The notes: generated by a model from the letters alone, not told the origin. 64,000 nucleotides of DNA from Streptomyces brasiliensis (GCF_014647875.1 NZ_BMQA01000002.1:1-64000), one strand, 5' to 3'. Counted from the first letter of the stretch, positions 10,112 through 19,030 are shown. Numbers and translations: made by a program.

Positions 10112-10960
10112 ATGACCCGCACGCAGAAGAAGGCTGACCGGAGCGAGGAGCACGCCGGAACCCCGGACAACCCGGGAACCACGGAGAGGCCGAACGGCCG
10201 GGGAGCGGCCAGCGCCGTGCAGTCGGTGGACCGCGCCGTGAGCGTGCTGGAGATCCTGGCGCGGCACGGCGAGGCGGGGGTCACCGAGATCGCCGAGAAG
10301 CTGGACGTGCACAAGTCCACGGCGTTCCGGCTGCTCGGTGTCCTGGAGAACCGCGGCCTGGTGGCCCAGGCGAAGGACCGCGGCAAGTACTACCTGGGGG
10401 CCGGCGTACTGCGCCTCGCGGGGGCGGCGGCAGTGCGGCTGGACATCTCGCAGGAGGGGGTCCCGGTCTGCCGGGAACTCGCCGACGAGCTGGGCGAGAC
10501 CGTGAACATCGCCGTGCTCGACGACGACGCGGCGGTCAACATCATGCAGGCCCGCGGCACCGCTTCGGTGACCGCGCAGAACTGGCTGGGCAGGCGCACC
10601 CCGCTGCACGCCACCTCCAGCGGCAAGGTACTGTTCGCGCACATGCCGCCGACCCTGCGCGAGGGCCTCCTCGCACGCCCGCTGTCGCGGTTCACGGAGC
10701 GGACGATCAACGGCGCGAGCATGCTGCGCGCCGAGCTGGAGGCCGTGGTCGAGCAGGGCTACGGGATCACCGTCGAGGAGCTGGAGCTGGGCCTCTCGGC
10801 CGTGGCCGCGCCGATCCGGGCGCACGACGGCAAGGTGATCGCGGCGATCAGCGTCTCGGGGCCGGTGTACCGGCTGAACGCGGACCGGCTGCCGGAGCTG
10901 GCGAAGCGGACGGTGGCGGCGGGGGCCGAGCTGTCGCGCCGTATGGGCTACGGCTTCTGA
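10112..10960 (+). CDS. IclR-family transcriptional regulator
   Basis: The 282-residue protein has an N-terminal winged helix-turn-helix at about 32-90 (VTEIAEKLDVHKSTAFRLL) and a C-terminal IclR effector domain. The effector-domain signature includes LHATSSGKVLFAHM near residue 165 and ITVEELELGLSAVAAPI near 220. A polar leader of about 28 residues precedes the HTH. The gene is intact although its neighbours on both sides (ferredoxin/reductase and three dehydrogenase fragments) are broken. Presumably it once regulated that lost locus; it may now act elsewhere or be on its way out. Confidence 0.93.
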   Translation: MTRTQKKADRSEEHAGTPDNPGTTERPNGRGAASAVQSVDRAVSVLEILARHGEAGVTEIAEKLDVHKSTAFRLLGVLENRGLVAQAKDRGKYYLGAGVLRLAGAAAVRLDISQEGVPVCRELADELGETVNIAVLDDDAAVNIMQARGTASVTAQNWLGRRTPLHATSSGKVLFAHMPPTLREGLLARPLSRFTERTINGASMLRAELEAVVEQGYGITVEELELGLSAVAAPIRAHDGKVIAAISVSGPVYRLNADRLPELAKRTVAAGAELSRRMGYGF

Positions 10961-11203
10961 GCGACGGCCGGGCGGACGCCCGGGCGAACGGGGGCACGGA
11001 CGAAGGCGCCCTGCGACACGGCAACAGCGGTGCGGGACCAGGAAGTTGCTGGCCCGCACCGCCGTGTGTCCGACAGGTTCCGTCCCACAGGTTCCTTTTG
11101 CCAAGGGTGAACGCGCACCTCTTGACGGCTCCGTGACGCCGTTCTCAATATGTTCCCCATCGCGCAACCCATCGTGCAATGCGCAACAGCAGAGGAGCTT
11201 GTC

Positions 11204-11403
11204 GTGCCACACGAGGTCCGTGCCGTAGTCGCCACGCAGAAGGGCGCGCCCGTCGAGGTGCAGACGATCGTCGTCCCGGATCCCTGGCCCGGAGAGGTCC
11301 TCCTCCCCGTGCAGGCCTGCGGGGTCTGCCACACGGATCTGCACTACCGCGAGGGCGCGGTCGCGGACGACTTCCCGTTCCTGCTGGGCCATGAGGCCGC
11401 CGG
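11204..11403 (+). pseudogene. Zinc alcohol/formaldehyde dehydrogenase, N-terminal fragment
   Basis: From GTG 11204, about 65 residues match the N-terminus of class III or mycothiol-dependent zinc alcohol dehydrogenases. They include [14 protein letters not shown], with the catalytic zinc Cys, and [11 protein letters not shown], with the zinc His-Glu pair. Homology then stops and the sequence jumps to an aldehyde dehydrogenase in another frame. About 80% of the enzyme is missing. A formaldehyde-type dehydrogenase would suit betaine demethylation, which releases formaldehyde. Confidence 0.8.
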
Positions 11404-11422
11404 CAGGGCGGGCTGCGGACCG

Positions 11423-11582
11423 GGCGCCGGCTGGTGGCGGCCGCGGCCGGAACGGTCAAGAAGGTCGCGCTCGAACTCGGCGGCAAGAACCCCGACATCG
11501 TGTTCGCGGACGCCGACTTCGACACGGCCGTCGACATGGCGCTGACCGCCGTGTTCCTGCACTCCGGGCAGGTGTGCGCGGC
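11423..11582 (+). pseudogene. Aldehyde dehydrogenase, internal fragment
   Basis: This stretch encodes only the middle of an ALDH-superfamily enzyme. The active-site segment [20 protein letters not shown] is followed by FLHSGQVCA, with the catalytic cysteine. Betaine-aldehyde dehydrogenases of Streptomyces have very similar wording at this place. It is in a different frame from the fragments on each side, and both termini are absent. It is a deletion relic, not a gene. Confidence 0.8.
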
Positions 11583-11870
11583 ACGGTGCGGCTCAGGACA
11601 CGCGACTACCGGGACAAGCCGAAGGTGGGCCCCCGGTACTTCACGCACGAGCACGACGTGCGGGTGATGACGTACGGGCTGAAGCCGGCCCGCCGCATCG
11701 CCGCCCAGCCCGCGTTGAGCGGCTGGACGGGCGCGGAGCCGGCGCCGGGGCCGGACGTGCGGTCCGACGACGAACTGCTCGACCACATCCACAAGACGCA
11801 CAACACGGTCTACCACCCGTCCTGCACGGTGAAGACGGGATCGGACGACGACCCATCGGAGGACAGTTGA
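11583..11870 (+). pseudogene. GMC oxidoreductase (choline dehydrogenase type), C-terminal fragment
   Basis: About 95 residues match the C-terminal substrate-domain end of GMC flavoenzymes of the choline dehydrogenase group. The matches are GTVRLRTRDYRDKPKVGPRY, FTHEHDVRVMTYGLK, and the conserved KTHNTVYHPSCTVK with the catalytic His. The frame ends at TGA 11868-11870, before the usual final motif with the second catalytic residue. The FAD-binding N-terminal 400 or so residues are lost. Together with the two preceding fragments it suggests nested deletions across an adh-aldh-gmc operon. Confidence 0.82.
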
Positions 11871-11872
11871 TC

Positions 11873-11914
11873 ACCAGTTGATCGATGGGTTGGTCAACCT
11901 CTTGATCAACTGGT
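11873..11914. terminator. Bidirectional hairpin between convergent genes
   Basis: Arms at 11873-11883 (accagttgatc) and 11904-11914 (gatcaactggt) form a perfect 11-bp stem. The 20-nt interior can fold further (ggttggtcaacc). The right arm overlaps the stop codon of the SMC-like gene. It sits between that gene and the GMC relic and probably terminates transcription from both sides. Confidence 0.6.
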
Positions 11915-14900
11915 GGACGGCTCGGGCTTCTTGAACATCCGTGTCGCCGTGATCTCGCTGTGCACCGCTTCTCCGGCCCGGGGCTGCTGGGGCAACCCGG
12001 GCCGGAGGTGTTCCTCCACGCTGATGTACTTCAGGCCCGCCCTGAGGTCGGCGTCGTTGCGCAGCCGGATGACCAGGGGGAACTCGGCCAGTGCAGTCGT
12101 GTCGAACAGGCCGGTCGTGTAGAGGAGCTGCACGCCCAGCGCGTCCGAGACGGCCCGCTGGAGTTCCAGCAGGTACGTGGCGTTGGCGCGGCCGATGGGG
12201 TTGTCGAGGAACAGCGTGCCCGCGTGCCGGTGCTTGTCGCGGCCCCGGTCGTTCGACCGCAGGGCGGCCATCGTGCAGTACAGGGCGATCGCGGCGGTGA
12301 GCAGCTGGCCGCCGGAGAACACGTCGCCCATCTGCCCGACGGGCACGCGCTCGGCGCGCAGTACGGCGTCCGGCTTGAGGATCTCCACGGCGACGCCCTT
12401 CGGCTGGAGCGCCGCCCCAACTCCGCGCAGCAGCAGGGACATGCCGTCGCGCCGCAGGTCGGAGTTCTTCTTCACAGCGGCGCGGGTCGCCTCGTCGATG
12501 ACCTCGCCGAGCCGTTCGGTGAGCGCGGCCTGGTCGGGCTCGTCGAAGCGGATGCGCAGGAACTCCTGCCCGGACCACTCCCCGAGCCCCTCGGGCAGCC
12601 GGGACAGCCGCTGCGCGGAGCGCAGGGTGGCCAGGGCCGACTCGACGAGCCCGCGCAACCGGTCCACGATCGAGTCCCGGTTGCGCTCCAGCTGCGCCAA
12701 CTCGTCCGTCAGCACCCGTAGTCGGGGCGCGAAGGCGTCCGCCCACTTCTGGGCGTGCTCGGGCAGCGCGGAAGCGGGCAGTTCGCGGATCTGCTGCCGG
12801 GCCGGGGTACGGACCTGCTCGTAGCGCGTCGAGTTGGCGTGCCGGACCAGGACGTCGCCCGCCTCACGTACGGCCGCTTCGGCGGCGGACAGGTCGGCGG
12901 CGCAGCCGCGCAGCGAGCGGCGGGCCTCGGCGGCGGAGTGCCGGGCCTCCTCCAGGCTGCCGGCGTACGGCTCCGGCTCCTCCTGGTCGTCGTCCGGGGT
13001 GTGGTCTCTCAGCAGGTCGCGGAGCATGGCGGCGATCTCGTCGAAGCCGCCGGCGGCGTCCTCGGCCGCGCGGTGGGTCTCCAGCAGTTCGGCGTGCGCC
13101 GCTCGGGTCCGGGTCAAGGCCTCGGTGCGGGAGGCGAGTTCGGCGGTGGCCGTGCGCAGCAGCGCCTGGGCGTGCTCGGCGTCACGCGGGAGCAGCTCCT
13201 CGGGCAGCTCGGTGTGCGCCTCCCCGTCCTCGGGCGCGTGCCGCTCGGCCTCGCCGCGCAGCCGCCCGAGCTGCTCGCTCGCGGTGGACATGCGGGTTTC
13301 CAGGAGCTGGACCAGCTCCTCCGCGCGTGCGGCGGCGGCCTGCCGGGAGGGGCCGTCCGAGCCCTCGGGCGACTGCAGGAGCTGCTCCGCGCGCGTGCGG
13401 ACCTTGTTGCTGAGCCGGTCGAGTTCGGCGCGGGCCGCGCTCTCGTCGCTCTCCGCGCGGGCCTGCTCGGCTCGCAGATCGGCGCCGACACCGACCTTCT
13501 CGTACACCTGGGAGGCGGCCCGGTAGGCCTCGCGGAGGGCGGGCAGCGCCGCCTTGGGCGCGTCTGTGCCGTCGTCCGGTACGTCATCGGGGGCGCCCGC
13601 GATCTCGGAGCGCTCGGCGCGCAGGGTGCGGGCGGTGCGGCGGGCGTCGTCGGCGGCGCGCTGGGCGGCACGGCGGTCCTCGTCGGCGGCGCGGGCACGC
13701 TCCAGGCAGGTCTGGGCGCGGGCTTCCGACTCGGTTGCCTCGTCGGCGAGTTCGCGCAGCTTGGCCTGCCAGCCGGAGCGCTCGCGCAGCCGGAAGGCGA
13801 GCCCGGCGAGGGCGTCGGCGGCGCGCCGGGCCTTCTGCGCGGTCTCCTGCCGCTCGTCGCGCATGCGTGTGGCCTCGGCGGCGACCTCGTCGGCCTCGGC
13901 CCGCGCGGTCCGTGTCTCCGCCAGTTCGGCCTCGGACTCCTCGGCGAAGGCGCGCGCCTCCCCGGCGGCCCGGGCGAGTTCCGTGAGCCGTCCCGCCGGG
14001 CAGCCCGTGCGCCAGGAGGCGAGCCGGGCCGCCAGCTCCCGGTCCTTGCCGAGCCGGGCGGCGAGCCGCCGGATCTCCTCGTCCCGCTCGGTCGCCCGCG
14101 CCCGCAGCGCCTGCCGTTCCTCGTCGGCGGCGTGTTCATCGTGCATGGCCGGGTTCGGCGGTACGAGGAAGACGTCCCCGGCGGCCGGGGTGGGGGCGAG
14201 CAGGGCGGCCGCGGTGCCGACGGCGACGGCCGAGCGCGGCAGCAGCGCCGCGTCCCCGAGCGCCTCGCGGGCACGCGCGTGCGTGTCCGGATCGGTGATG
14301 ATCACGCCGTCGACCAGTTCCGGGCGGGCGGCCAGCACGCGCGCGTGGTCGGCGGGATCGACGGCCTGCGCGAGGTAGCGCCAGCCGGGCAGCGCCGGGA
14401 TGCCGTGCTCACCGAGGAACTCGACGGTGGCCAGCACGTCGGGGCCGGGCGGCAACAGTCCGCCGTCACCGAGCGCCCCGAGGATGCGAGCGTCGTCGGC
14501 CGCGACGGTCCGCAACTCGAAGAGCTGGCGCTCGGCGGAGGAGAGGGACTCGTCGAGGAGTTCGCGCAGTTCGTCGGCGAAGCGGTCGAGGTCCTCGGGG
14601 GTCATGGGCCCTTCGGCGACGGGCCGGGCCGCGACGGTGCCGTCCTCGGCTCCCGTACGCGGACCGGGCACCCCCGCCGGCGCCGCGCCCGACGCACCGG
14701 GCAGGCCGAGCAGCTCGCCCAGTCGCTCCTCCCCGGCCAGCGTCTCGGCGAGGCGGCGCTCGGCGTCGTGGGTCCGCTCGGCCGCCGTCGCCGCGTCCGC
14801 CGCGCGGGCCGCCGTCAGCTCCGCGCGGGACTCGGCCGAGACCGCCTCGCGCGCGTGTTCCGTGGCCCTGCGGGCGGTCTCGCGGGCCGTGTCCCAGGCG

Positions 14901-16540
14901 GCAACCGCAGTCTTCTCGGCGTCGCTGGCCGCAAGGGCGGCCCGCGCGGGATCGGCGTCGGGGGCGCTGTCGTCGAGCCAACCGGCGCGCACGGCTTCGG
15001 CGGTCTCCTGCTCGACCTCGCCGAGGCGCTGGCGCAGATGGCCGATCTCGCTTCGGGCGCGCTGTGCCTCGGTGGCCGCGGCGGTCGAGTCCCGGTACGC
15101 CGACTCGCTCAGCTCCTGCAACGCGGCCGAGCGCTCCTCCCCCTCGTTGGCGAGGGCCTCGGCGCTCTCGGCGGCCGCATGCAGGGCCCGTACGAGATCG
15201 ACGGCGGCCTCGGCCCGGGCGGCGAGGGCGGGGGCGGCGTCCCGCTCGGCCTCCTGGATCGCGGCGGCCACACGTGTGACGCGGTCGGCGGCGGCGCGGT
15301 GGCGCAGCACGGCCTCGGCAGCCTGCCAGGCGGAGTGCAGGGTCCGGGCGTCGGCCAGCTCGCGCTTCTGCGCGGCCGCCGCCTTCTCGCCGGCGGCGAG
15401 CGCCAACGAGGCGTGCCGGTAGGCGAGTTCGGCGGCGATCAGCGCACTGCGCTCGCGGGCGCCCTCGGAGTGCGTGACGGCGTACGCGGCGGCCGTGACG
15501 CGCTGGGCGAGGTCGGCGGCGCGCACCCGCTCCCGCACTCCCCGCGCGGACAGCCGCCGCGCCAGGGTGCGGGTACGGCGCTCGGCACCGGCGTGGATGT
15601 CACGCGCGCGTGAGCGTGCCTCGGCGGCCTCGACGATCCGCCCGAGCAGATCGACCGACCCGGCGGTGAAGTCCCGCTCGGCGATCAGCTCGGCGCGCCG
15701 GCCCAGCTTGTTGCCGAAGCCGCCGACCAGGTCGGCGAGGCCGTCCGTGTCCCGGGTGTCGGTGACCGCGCGCAGCAGCAGGTCGGTGAAGTCGGAGTCC
15801 TTCTTGACCGCGAAGAGTCCGGCCGCCTCGCCCTCGTCGGCGTTCATCTCCCGCTGGTAGCGGAAGAGTTCGGGGTCGAGGCCGAGGTCGCCGAGGTGCT
15901 CGGTCCAGCGGTCGTGGATCTCCTCCCAGTACACCTCGAGATGCGGGTAGGCCTTGCCGGCCTCGGTGAAGGCGTCCCGGAAGCCCTTCATGGTGCGCCG
16001 CCGCCCCTGGGCGCCCGACTGGCCCTCCGCGGGCGGACGCACGGAGGTGGACTCGGCGACGGGGAGGTTGTCGAGGCTGAGGCCGGGGCCGGGCCGGAAG
16101 GAGTACCAGGCCTCGGCGAACTTCCGCGGGTCGTTGGAGACTTGCCGGCCGCGCCACTCGCTGACCTTGCCGACCACGACGCACTCGCCGGTCAGCGTGT
16201 GCTGCCATTCCAGGGCCACGTGTCCGCAGTCGTCGGCGAGCAGGAACTTGCGCAGCACGCCCGAGCTGGCGCCGCCGAGGGTGTTGCGGTGGCCCGGGAG
16301 CATCACGGAGAAGATCAGCTTGAGCAGCACGGACTTGCCGCCGCCGTTCTCCAGGAAGAGCACGCCGGCGGGCGCGGGCCGGCGCGGCGGGCCGGCGGGC
16401 TCCTCCTCGAAGAACTCCGCCTGCGTGGGGGCGGGGTCGGGCACCGGCTCGCCCACGCCCCGCAGGTCAAGCACGGTGTCGGCGTAGCGCGCACCGGCGG
16501 GACCGATGGAGTAGAGACGGACCCGGGACAGCTCGTACAT
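11906..16540 (-). CDS. Large SMC/MukB-like coiled-coil ATPase (JetC/MksB-like)
   Basis: The product has 1,544 residues from ATG 16540 (MYELSRVRLYSIG). The open frame extends further upstream, but that part overlaps the preceding gene and is arginine-rich shadow. Walker A is LENGGGKS at 63-70. A very long Ala/Glu/Arg-rich coiled coil spans about 300-1280, broken by a less helical, hinge-like part near 750-800. The C-terminal head has the ABC signature FSGGQ at 1408-1412 and the Walker B TLFLDNP, with D1446 followed by Asn instead of the usual catalytic Glu. This head-coil-hinge-coil-head design is that of condensin-type DNA motors. It is the last gene of a three-gene operon with kleisin- and KITE-sized partners, like Wadjet JetABC or MksFEB, but is longer than typical JetC. 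The exact subfamily is uncertain. Confidence 0.85.
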   Translation of the reverse strand: MYELSRVRLYSIGPAGARYADTVLDLRGVGEPVPDPAPTQAEFFEEEPAGPPRRPAPAGVLFLENGGGKSVLLKLIFSVMLPGHRNTLGGASSGVLRKFLLADDCGHVALEWQHTLTGECVVVGKVSEWRGRQVSNDPRKFAEAWYSFRPGPGLSLDNLPVAESTSVRPPAEGQSGAQGRRRTMKGFRDAFTEAGKAYPHLEVYWEEIHDRWTEHLGDLGLDPELFRYQREMNADEGEAAGLFAVKKDSDFTDLLLRAVTDTRDTDGLADLVGGFGNKLGRRAELIAERDFTAGSVDLLGRIVEAAEARSRARDIHAGAERRTRTLARRLSARGVRERVRAADLAQRVTAAAYAVTHSEGARERSALIAAELAYRHASLALAAGEKAAAAQKRELADARTLHSAWQAAEAVLRHRAAADRVTRVAAAIQEAERDAAPALAARAEAAVDLVRALHAAAESAEALANEGEERSAALQELSESAYRDSTAAATEAQRARSEIGHLRQRLGEVEQETAEAVRAGWLDDSAPDADPARAALAASDAEKTAVAAWDTARETARRATEHAREAVSAESRAELTAARAADAATAAERTHDAERRLAETLAGEERLGELLGLPGASGAAPAGVPGPRTGAEDGTVAARPVAEGPMTPEDLDRFADELRELLDESLSSAERQLFELRTVAADDARILGALGDGGLLPPGPDVLATVEFLGEHGIPALPGWRYLAQAVDPADHARVLAARPELVDGVIITDPDTHARAREALGDAALLPRSAVAVGTAAALLAPTPAAGDVFLVPPNPAMHDEHAADEERQALRARATERDEEIRRLAARLGKDRELAARLASWRTGCPAGRLTELARAAGEARAFAEESEAELAETRTARAEADEVAAEATRMRDERQETAQKARRAADALAGLAFRLRERSGWQAKLRELADEATESEARAQTCLERARAADEDRRAAQRAADDARRTARTLRAERSEIAGAPDDVPDDGTDAPKAALPALREAYRAASQVYEKVGVGADLRAEQARAESDESAARAELDRLSNKVRTRAEQLLQSPEGSDGPSRQAAAARAEELVQLLETRMSTASEQLGRLRGEAERHAPEDGEAHTELPEELLPRDAEHAQALLRTATAELASRTEALTRTRAAHAELLETHRAAEDAAGGFDEIAAMLRDLLRDHTPDDDQEEPEPYAGSLEEARHSAAEARRSLRGCAADLSAAEAAVREAGDVLVRHANSTRYEQVRTPARQQIRELPASALPEHAQKWADAFAPRLRVLTDELAQLERNRDSIVDRLRGLVESALATLRSAQRLSRLPEGLGEWSGQEFLRIRFDEPDQAALTERLGEVIDEATRAAVKKNSDLRRDGMSLLLRGVGAALQPKGVAVEILKPDAVLRAERVPVGQMGDVFSGGQLLTAAIALYCTMAALRSNDRGRDKHRHAGTLFLDNPIGRANATYLLELQRAVSDALGVQLLYTTGLFDTTALAEFPLVIRLRNDADLRAGLKYISVEEHLRPGLPQQPRAGEAVHSEITATRMFKKPEPSTS

Positions 16541-16593
16541 GGCGGACTCTCGTCGTAAGTCTGTGTCAGAAGTCTGTGTCGGATGAGGGGGGT

Positions 16594-17472
16594 TCAGGAG
16601 TGGAACGGCAGCGCGGCGTCGGCCACCAGGTCCAGGTCCTCGGTGTCCTCGGCGGGCACCAGGCCGGCGGTGCCGTCGGTGACCGGGACCACGCCCAGCT
16701 CGAGCAGTTCGGCCATGGCGGCGCCACCGGCCATGTCGCGCACCTGGAGCTGGTAGCGGGACGTCGTGCGGTACGTGCCGCCGTTGTCGTCGCCCGTTCT
16801 GTGCAGGAACCCGGAGTCGGTGAGGAACGCGACCGCCTTGCCGACGATGCCGGTCGTCGAACCTGCGAGTCTGCGCGCGTCCTTGGTGGCGCCGGTCGCG
16901 CTGCGCCGCGCCCAGATCCGCCAGGCGGCCTCCAGGCCGGGGGCGTCGGTGGCCGGGTCGGTGTTCTCGCCCTGCTGCTCGGCCCGGTCCTCGAGGCGGC
17001 GGCAGGCCTGCCGTACGAAGGCGTCGACGCCGTTGACGGTGACCCGCCCGATGTAGCCGTCGTCGGCCAGGTCCTCGGGGCGCGGGAAGGCCAGTGTGGC
17101 GACGGCGAGATGGGCGAGGCCGTGCAGGAAGCGGTCGCCTCCGTCGGCTGACGTACGACGCGCGTAGTCGCCCATGCGCACGGCGAACACCGAGTCCTCG
17201 GCGGCGGTGACGGCCATCCCCGCGCGCGGGGACACCTCGAGGACGACGAGCCCGAGCCCGGTCGCCACGGCGTCCGCGAGGCGCGCGAACGCGGGGTCCT
17301 CGCGGTAGCGGCGCAGCAGTTCCGTGTACTCCTGGTCGCGCGCGGGCTGGAGCTTGGGCTGCAGCCCGAAGGCGACGAGCCGCGCGGCGTCGGCGGCGTC
17401 GGCGGGGGTGACGGCGGCGGGCGCCGACGATGCCGGGGCCTCCGGCTCGCTCCACTCGACGTGCTCGGTCAC
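16594..17472 (-). CDS. KITE-like partner of the SMC-like ATPase (JetB/MksE position)
   Basis: I do not recognise a named family from sequence alone. The 292-residue protein begins at GTG 17472 with an acidic, Ala/Pro-rich stretch. A folded region follows from about residue 45 (LLRRYREDPAFARLADAVAT). Further on come VFAVRMGDYARR and a winged-helix-like part near 180-250 (GIVGKAVAFLTDSGFLHRTG, YRTTSRYQLQVRDM). Two winged helices are the hallmark of KITE subunits (MukE, MksE, JetB). Size and gene position (second of three, 53 nt before the SMC gene) match. The functional call rests mainly on context. DUF4194-type similarity should be tested by profile search. Confidence 0.7.
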   Translation of the reverse strand: MTEHVEWSEPEAPASSAPAAVTPADAADAARLVAFGLQPKLQPARDQEYTELLRRYREDPAFARLADAVATGLGLVVLEVSPRAGMAVTAAEDSVFAVRMGDYARRTSADGGDRFLHGLAHLAVATLAFPRPEDLADDGYIGRVTVNGVDAFVRQACRRLEDRAEQQGENTDPATDAPGLEAAWRIWARRSATGATKDARRLAGSTTGIVGKAVAFLTDSGFLHRTGDDNGGTYRTTSRYQLQVRDMAGGAAMAELLELGVVPVTDGTAGLVPAEDTEDLDLVADAALPFHS

Positions 17473-17503
17473 TGCTCGGGCTCCTTGTCACGCTCTGGCC
17501 TGC

Positions 17504-19030
17504 TCATGCTGCTTCCGTCCTGTCCGCCGCCATGCCCACCGCGTCCAGCAGCGCCGTCCCCACGACGAGGTCGGCCCCGCCGAACTCGGGGTCGTCCAGC
17601 TCGGTCCCGTCGTCCACCGCGAACAGCAGCTTCTGCTCGCCCTGGCGATAGGCCGTGCCGACCGGCGGGCTGGCCGCGTGCACCGCCAGCAGGGCCACCA
17701 GGTACGGCAGATCGGGGTCCCGGCGCCGCGCCTCGGCCAGCAGTCCGGACAGCCGGCGCGGCGCGTCGGCGGGCAGGTCGAACAGCTCCGTCGCGGCGGC
17801 CAGCTGCTCGTCGCTGAACCGGCTGTCGTCCGGGGTGGCGATCAGGTCCGGCTCGGGCATCTCGGCGCCCAGATGCTCCCGTTCCATCGGCGGGGTGAGC
17901 AGTATGTCGACGAGGTCACCGACCCGGACGGAGACGGGTGTGCGCAGCCCGGTGCCGCGTGCGAAGAAGGAGTCCGTGACGCGGACGGCCCGCTCCAGGG
18001 GCAGCGGAAGGACGGGCGCCAGCAGATGGCCGTACAGGTCGATGCCCGATGTGGCCAGGGGCGTGGCGAAGGCCTGCCGGTCCTGCTCGGCGCGGAACAG
18101 CGGCCCGGCTTCCAGCAGCCGGGACTGGAGCTGGGTGTGGCGCCGGATGCAGTCCTTCACGATGTCGACGAGTTCGGCGGCGCGCCGCTTGTGCTCGGGG
18201 TCCTCGGACTCGTCGCGGGCCCTGCGGATGTTGGTGAGGATCGCGTTCTCGTGGCGGTACCGGTCGGCGACGTGGTCGAGGGCCTCGGCGATCATGTCGG
18301 GCACGGTGTTGAGCCAGTCGACGGCCCGGACGTTGCGCCGGGTCGCCTCCAGGGCCCGGCGCAGGGTCTCCGAGTACTGCACCGTGCGGTACCGGGCCTG
18401 TTCCGCGGCGAGCTGGGCATCGGCGAGACGGCCGCGGTTGATCAGCACCTCGAGCTTGACCTCGGCGGCGATCTGGGCGCTGGTGACGTCGGTGTCGAGT
18501 GCGCCGACCAGGACGTTGACGGCCTCGTCGGTGGTACGGAGGTAGACCGTGCCGCCGGGTCCGGGGACCTCCTCGATCAGCTTGAAGTCGTAGTCACGGC
18601 GGACATAGGTGCCGTCCGGAGCGAACGTGCCGTACACGGCGCGGAAGCCGCGGTCGACACTGCCGACGTTGATCAGGTTCTCCAGGACCCAGCGGGCCAC
18701 GCGCTCGTGCTCGGCGACGGGGCGCCGCGGGGCCTGGGCGGCGATGCGCGGGATGAGCCTGGCCACTATCTGGTCGTGGTCGGCGCCCGTGTCGAAGTCC
18801 ATGTTGAGCGTGACGAGGTCGATGGCGGCCAGGGCCACCTCCGCCATGCCGTACACCGAGTACTCGCCCGCGAGGTTCGCCTTGCGCGCGTCGAGGTCGT
18901 GCAGCGGCGCCGTGCAGGCGAGCGCGCGCAGCCGCCGCGCCAGCCCCTCGTCGGCGGCCGGGCCCGGCGCCGGGCGCGGCCCCGCGCTGAGCTGGGGCGG
19001 AACGCTGTCCGTCGATGCAGGCGAAGTCAC
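17504..19030 (-). CDS. Kleisin-like first subunit of the SMC-like operon (JetA/MksF position)
   Basis: I chose GTG 19030 (508 residues, starting TSPASTDSVPPQL). An earlier GTG at 19093 is possible but has no visible ribosome site. An N-terminal helical domain (ARRLRALACTAPLHDLDARK; SVYGMAEVALAAIDLV) is followed by WVLENLINVGS near residue 110, a helix-rich middle with a predicted coiled coil (about 205-320), and a C-terminal domain ending LVVGTALLDAVGM. No enzymatic motif was seen. As first gene of the trio, with its stop 31 nt before the KITE-like gene, it fills the kleisin slot of JetA/MksF systems. Function is inferred from context and size. Confidence 0.7.
   Translation of the reverse strand: MTSPASTDSVPPQLSAGPRPAPGPAADEGLARRLRALACTAPLHDLDARKANLAGEYSVYGMAEVALAAIDLVTLNMDFDTGADHDQIVARLIPRIAAQAPRRPVAEHERVARWVLENLINVGSVDRGFRAVYGTFAPDGTYVRRDYDFKLIEEVPGPGGTVYLRTTDEAVNVLVGALDTDVTSAQIAAEVKLEVLINRGRLADAQLAAEQARYRTVQYSETLRRALEATRRNVRAVDWLNTVPDMIAEALDHVADRYRHENAILTNIRRARDESEDPEHKRRAAELVDIVKDCIRRHTQLQSRLLEAGPLFRAEQDRQAFATPLATSGIDLYGHLLAPVLPLPLERAVRVTDSFFARGTGLRTPVSVRVGDLVDILLTPPMEREHLGAEMPEPDLIATPDDSRFSDEQLAAATELFDLPADAPRRLSGLLAEARRRDPDLPYLVALLAVHAASPPVGTAYRQGEQKLLFAVDDGTELDDPEFGGADLVVGTALLDAVGMAADRTEAA

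Noticed and set aside
9944..11392. Minus-strand frame of 482 codons opposite the IclR gene
   Set aside because: Antisense to a complete IclR protein with clear HTH and effector domains; the product is His/Arg/Gln-rich shadow.
11434..11667. Treating the aldehyde-dehydrogenase fragment as a small gene
   Set aside because: It covers only the internal active-site region with neither terminus, and enters unrelated frame right after the catalytic cysteine.
12755..15613. Plus-strand frame of about 950 codons opposite the SMC-like gene
   Set aside because: It mirrors the coiled-coil coding region; Gly/Leu/Ala/Arg-rich shadow without a domain.
16541..17491. N-terminal extension of the SMC-like protein to 1,861 residues
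   Set aside because: The extra sequence is arginine-rich and overlaps the KITE-like gene in another frame. MYELSRVRL at 16540 is a natural ATP-head start.
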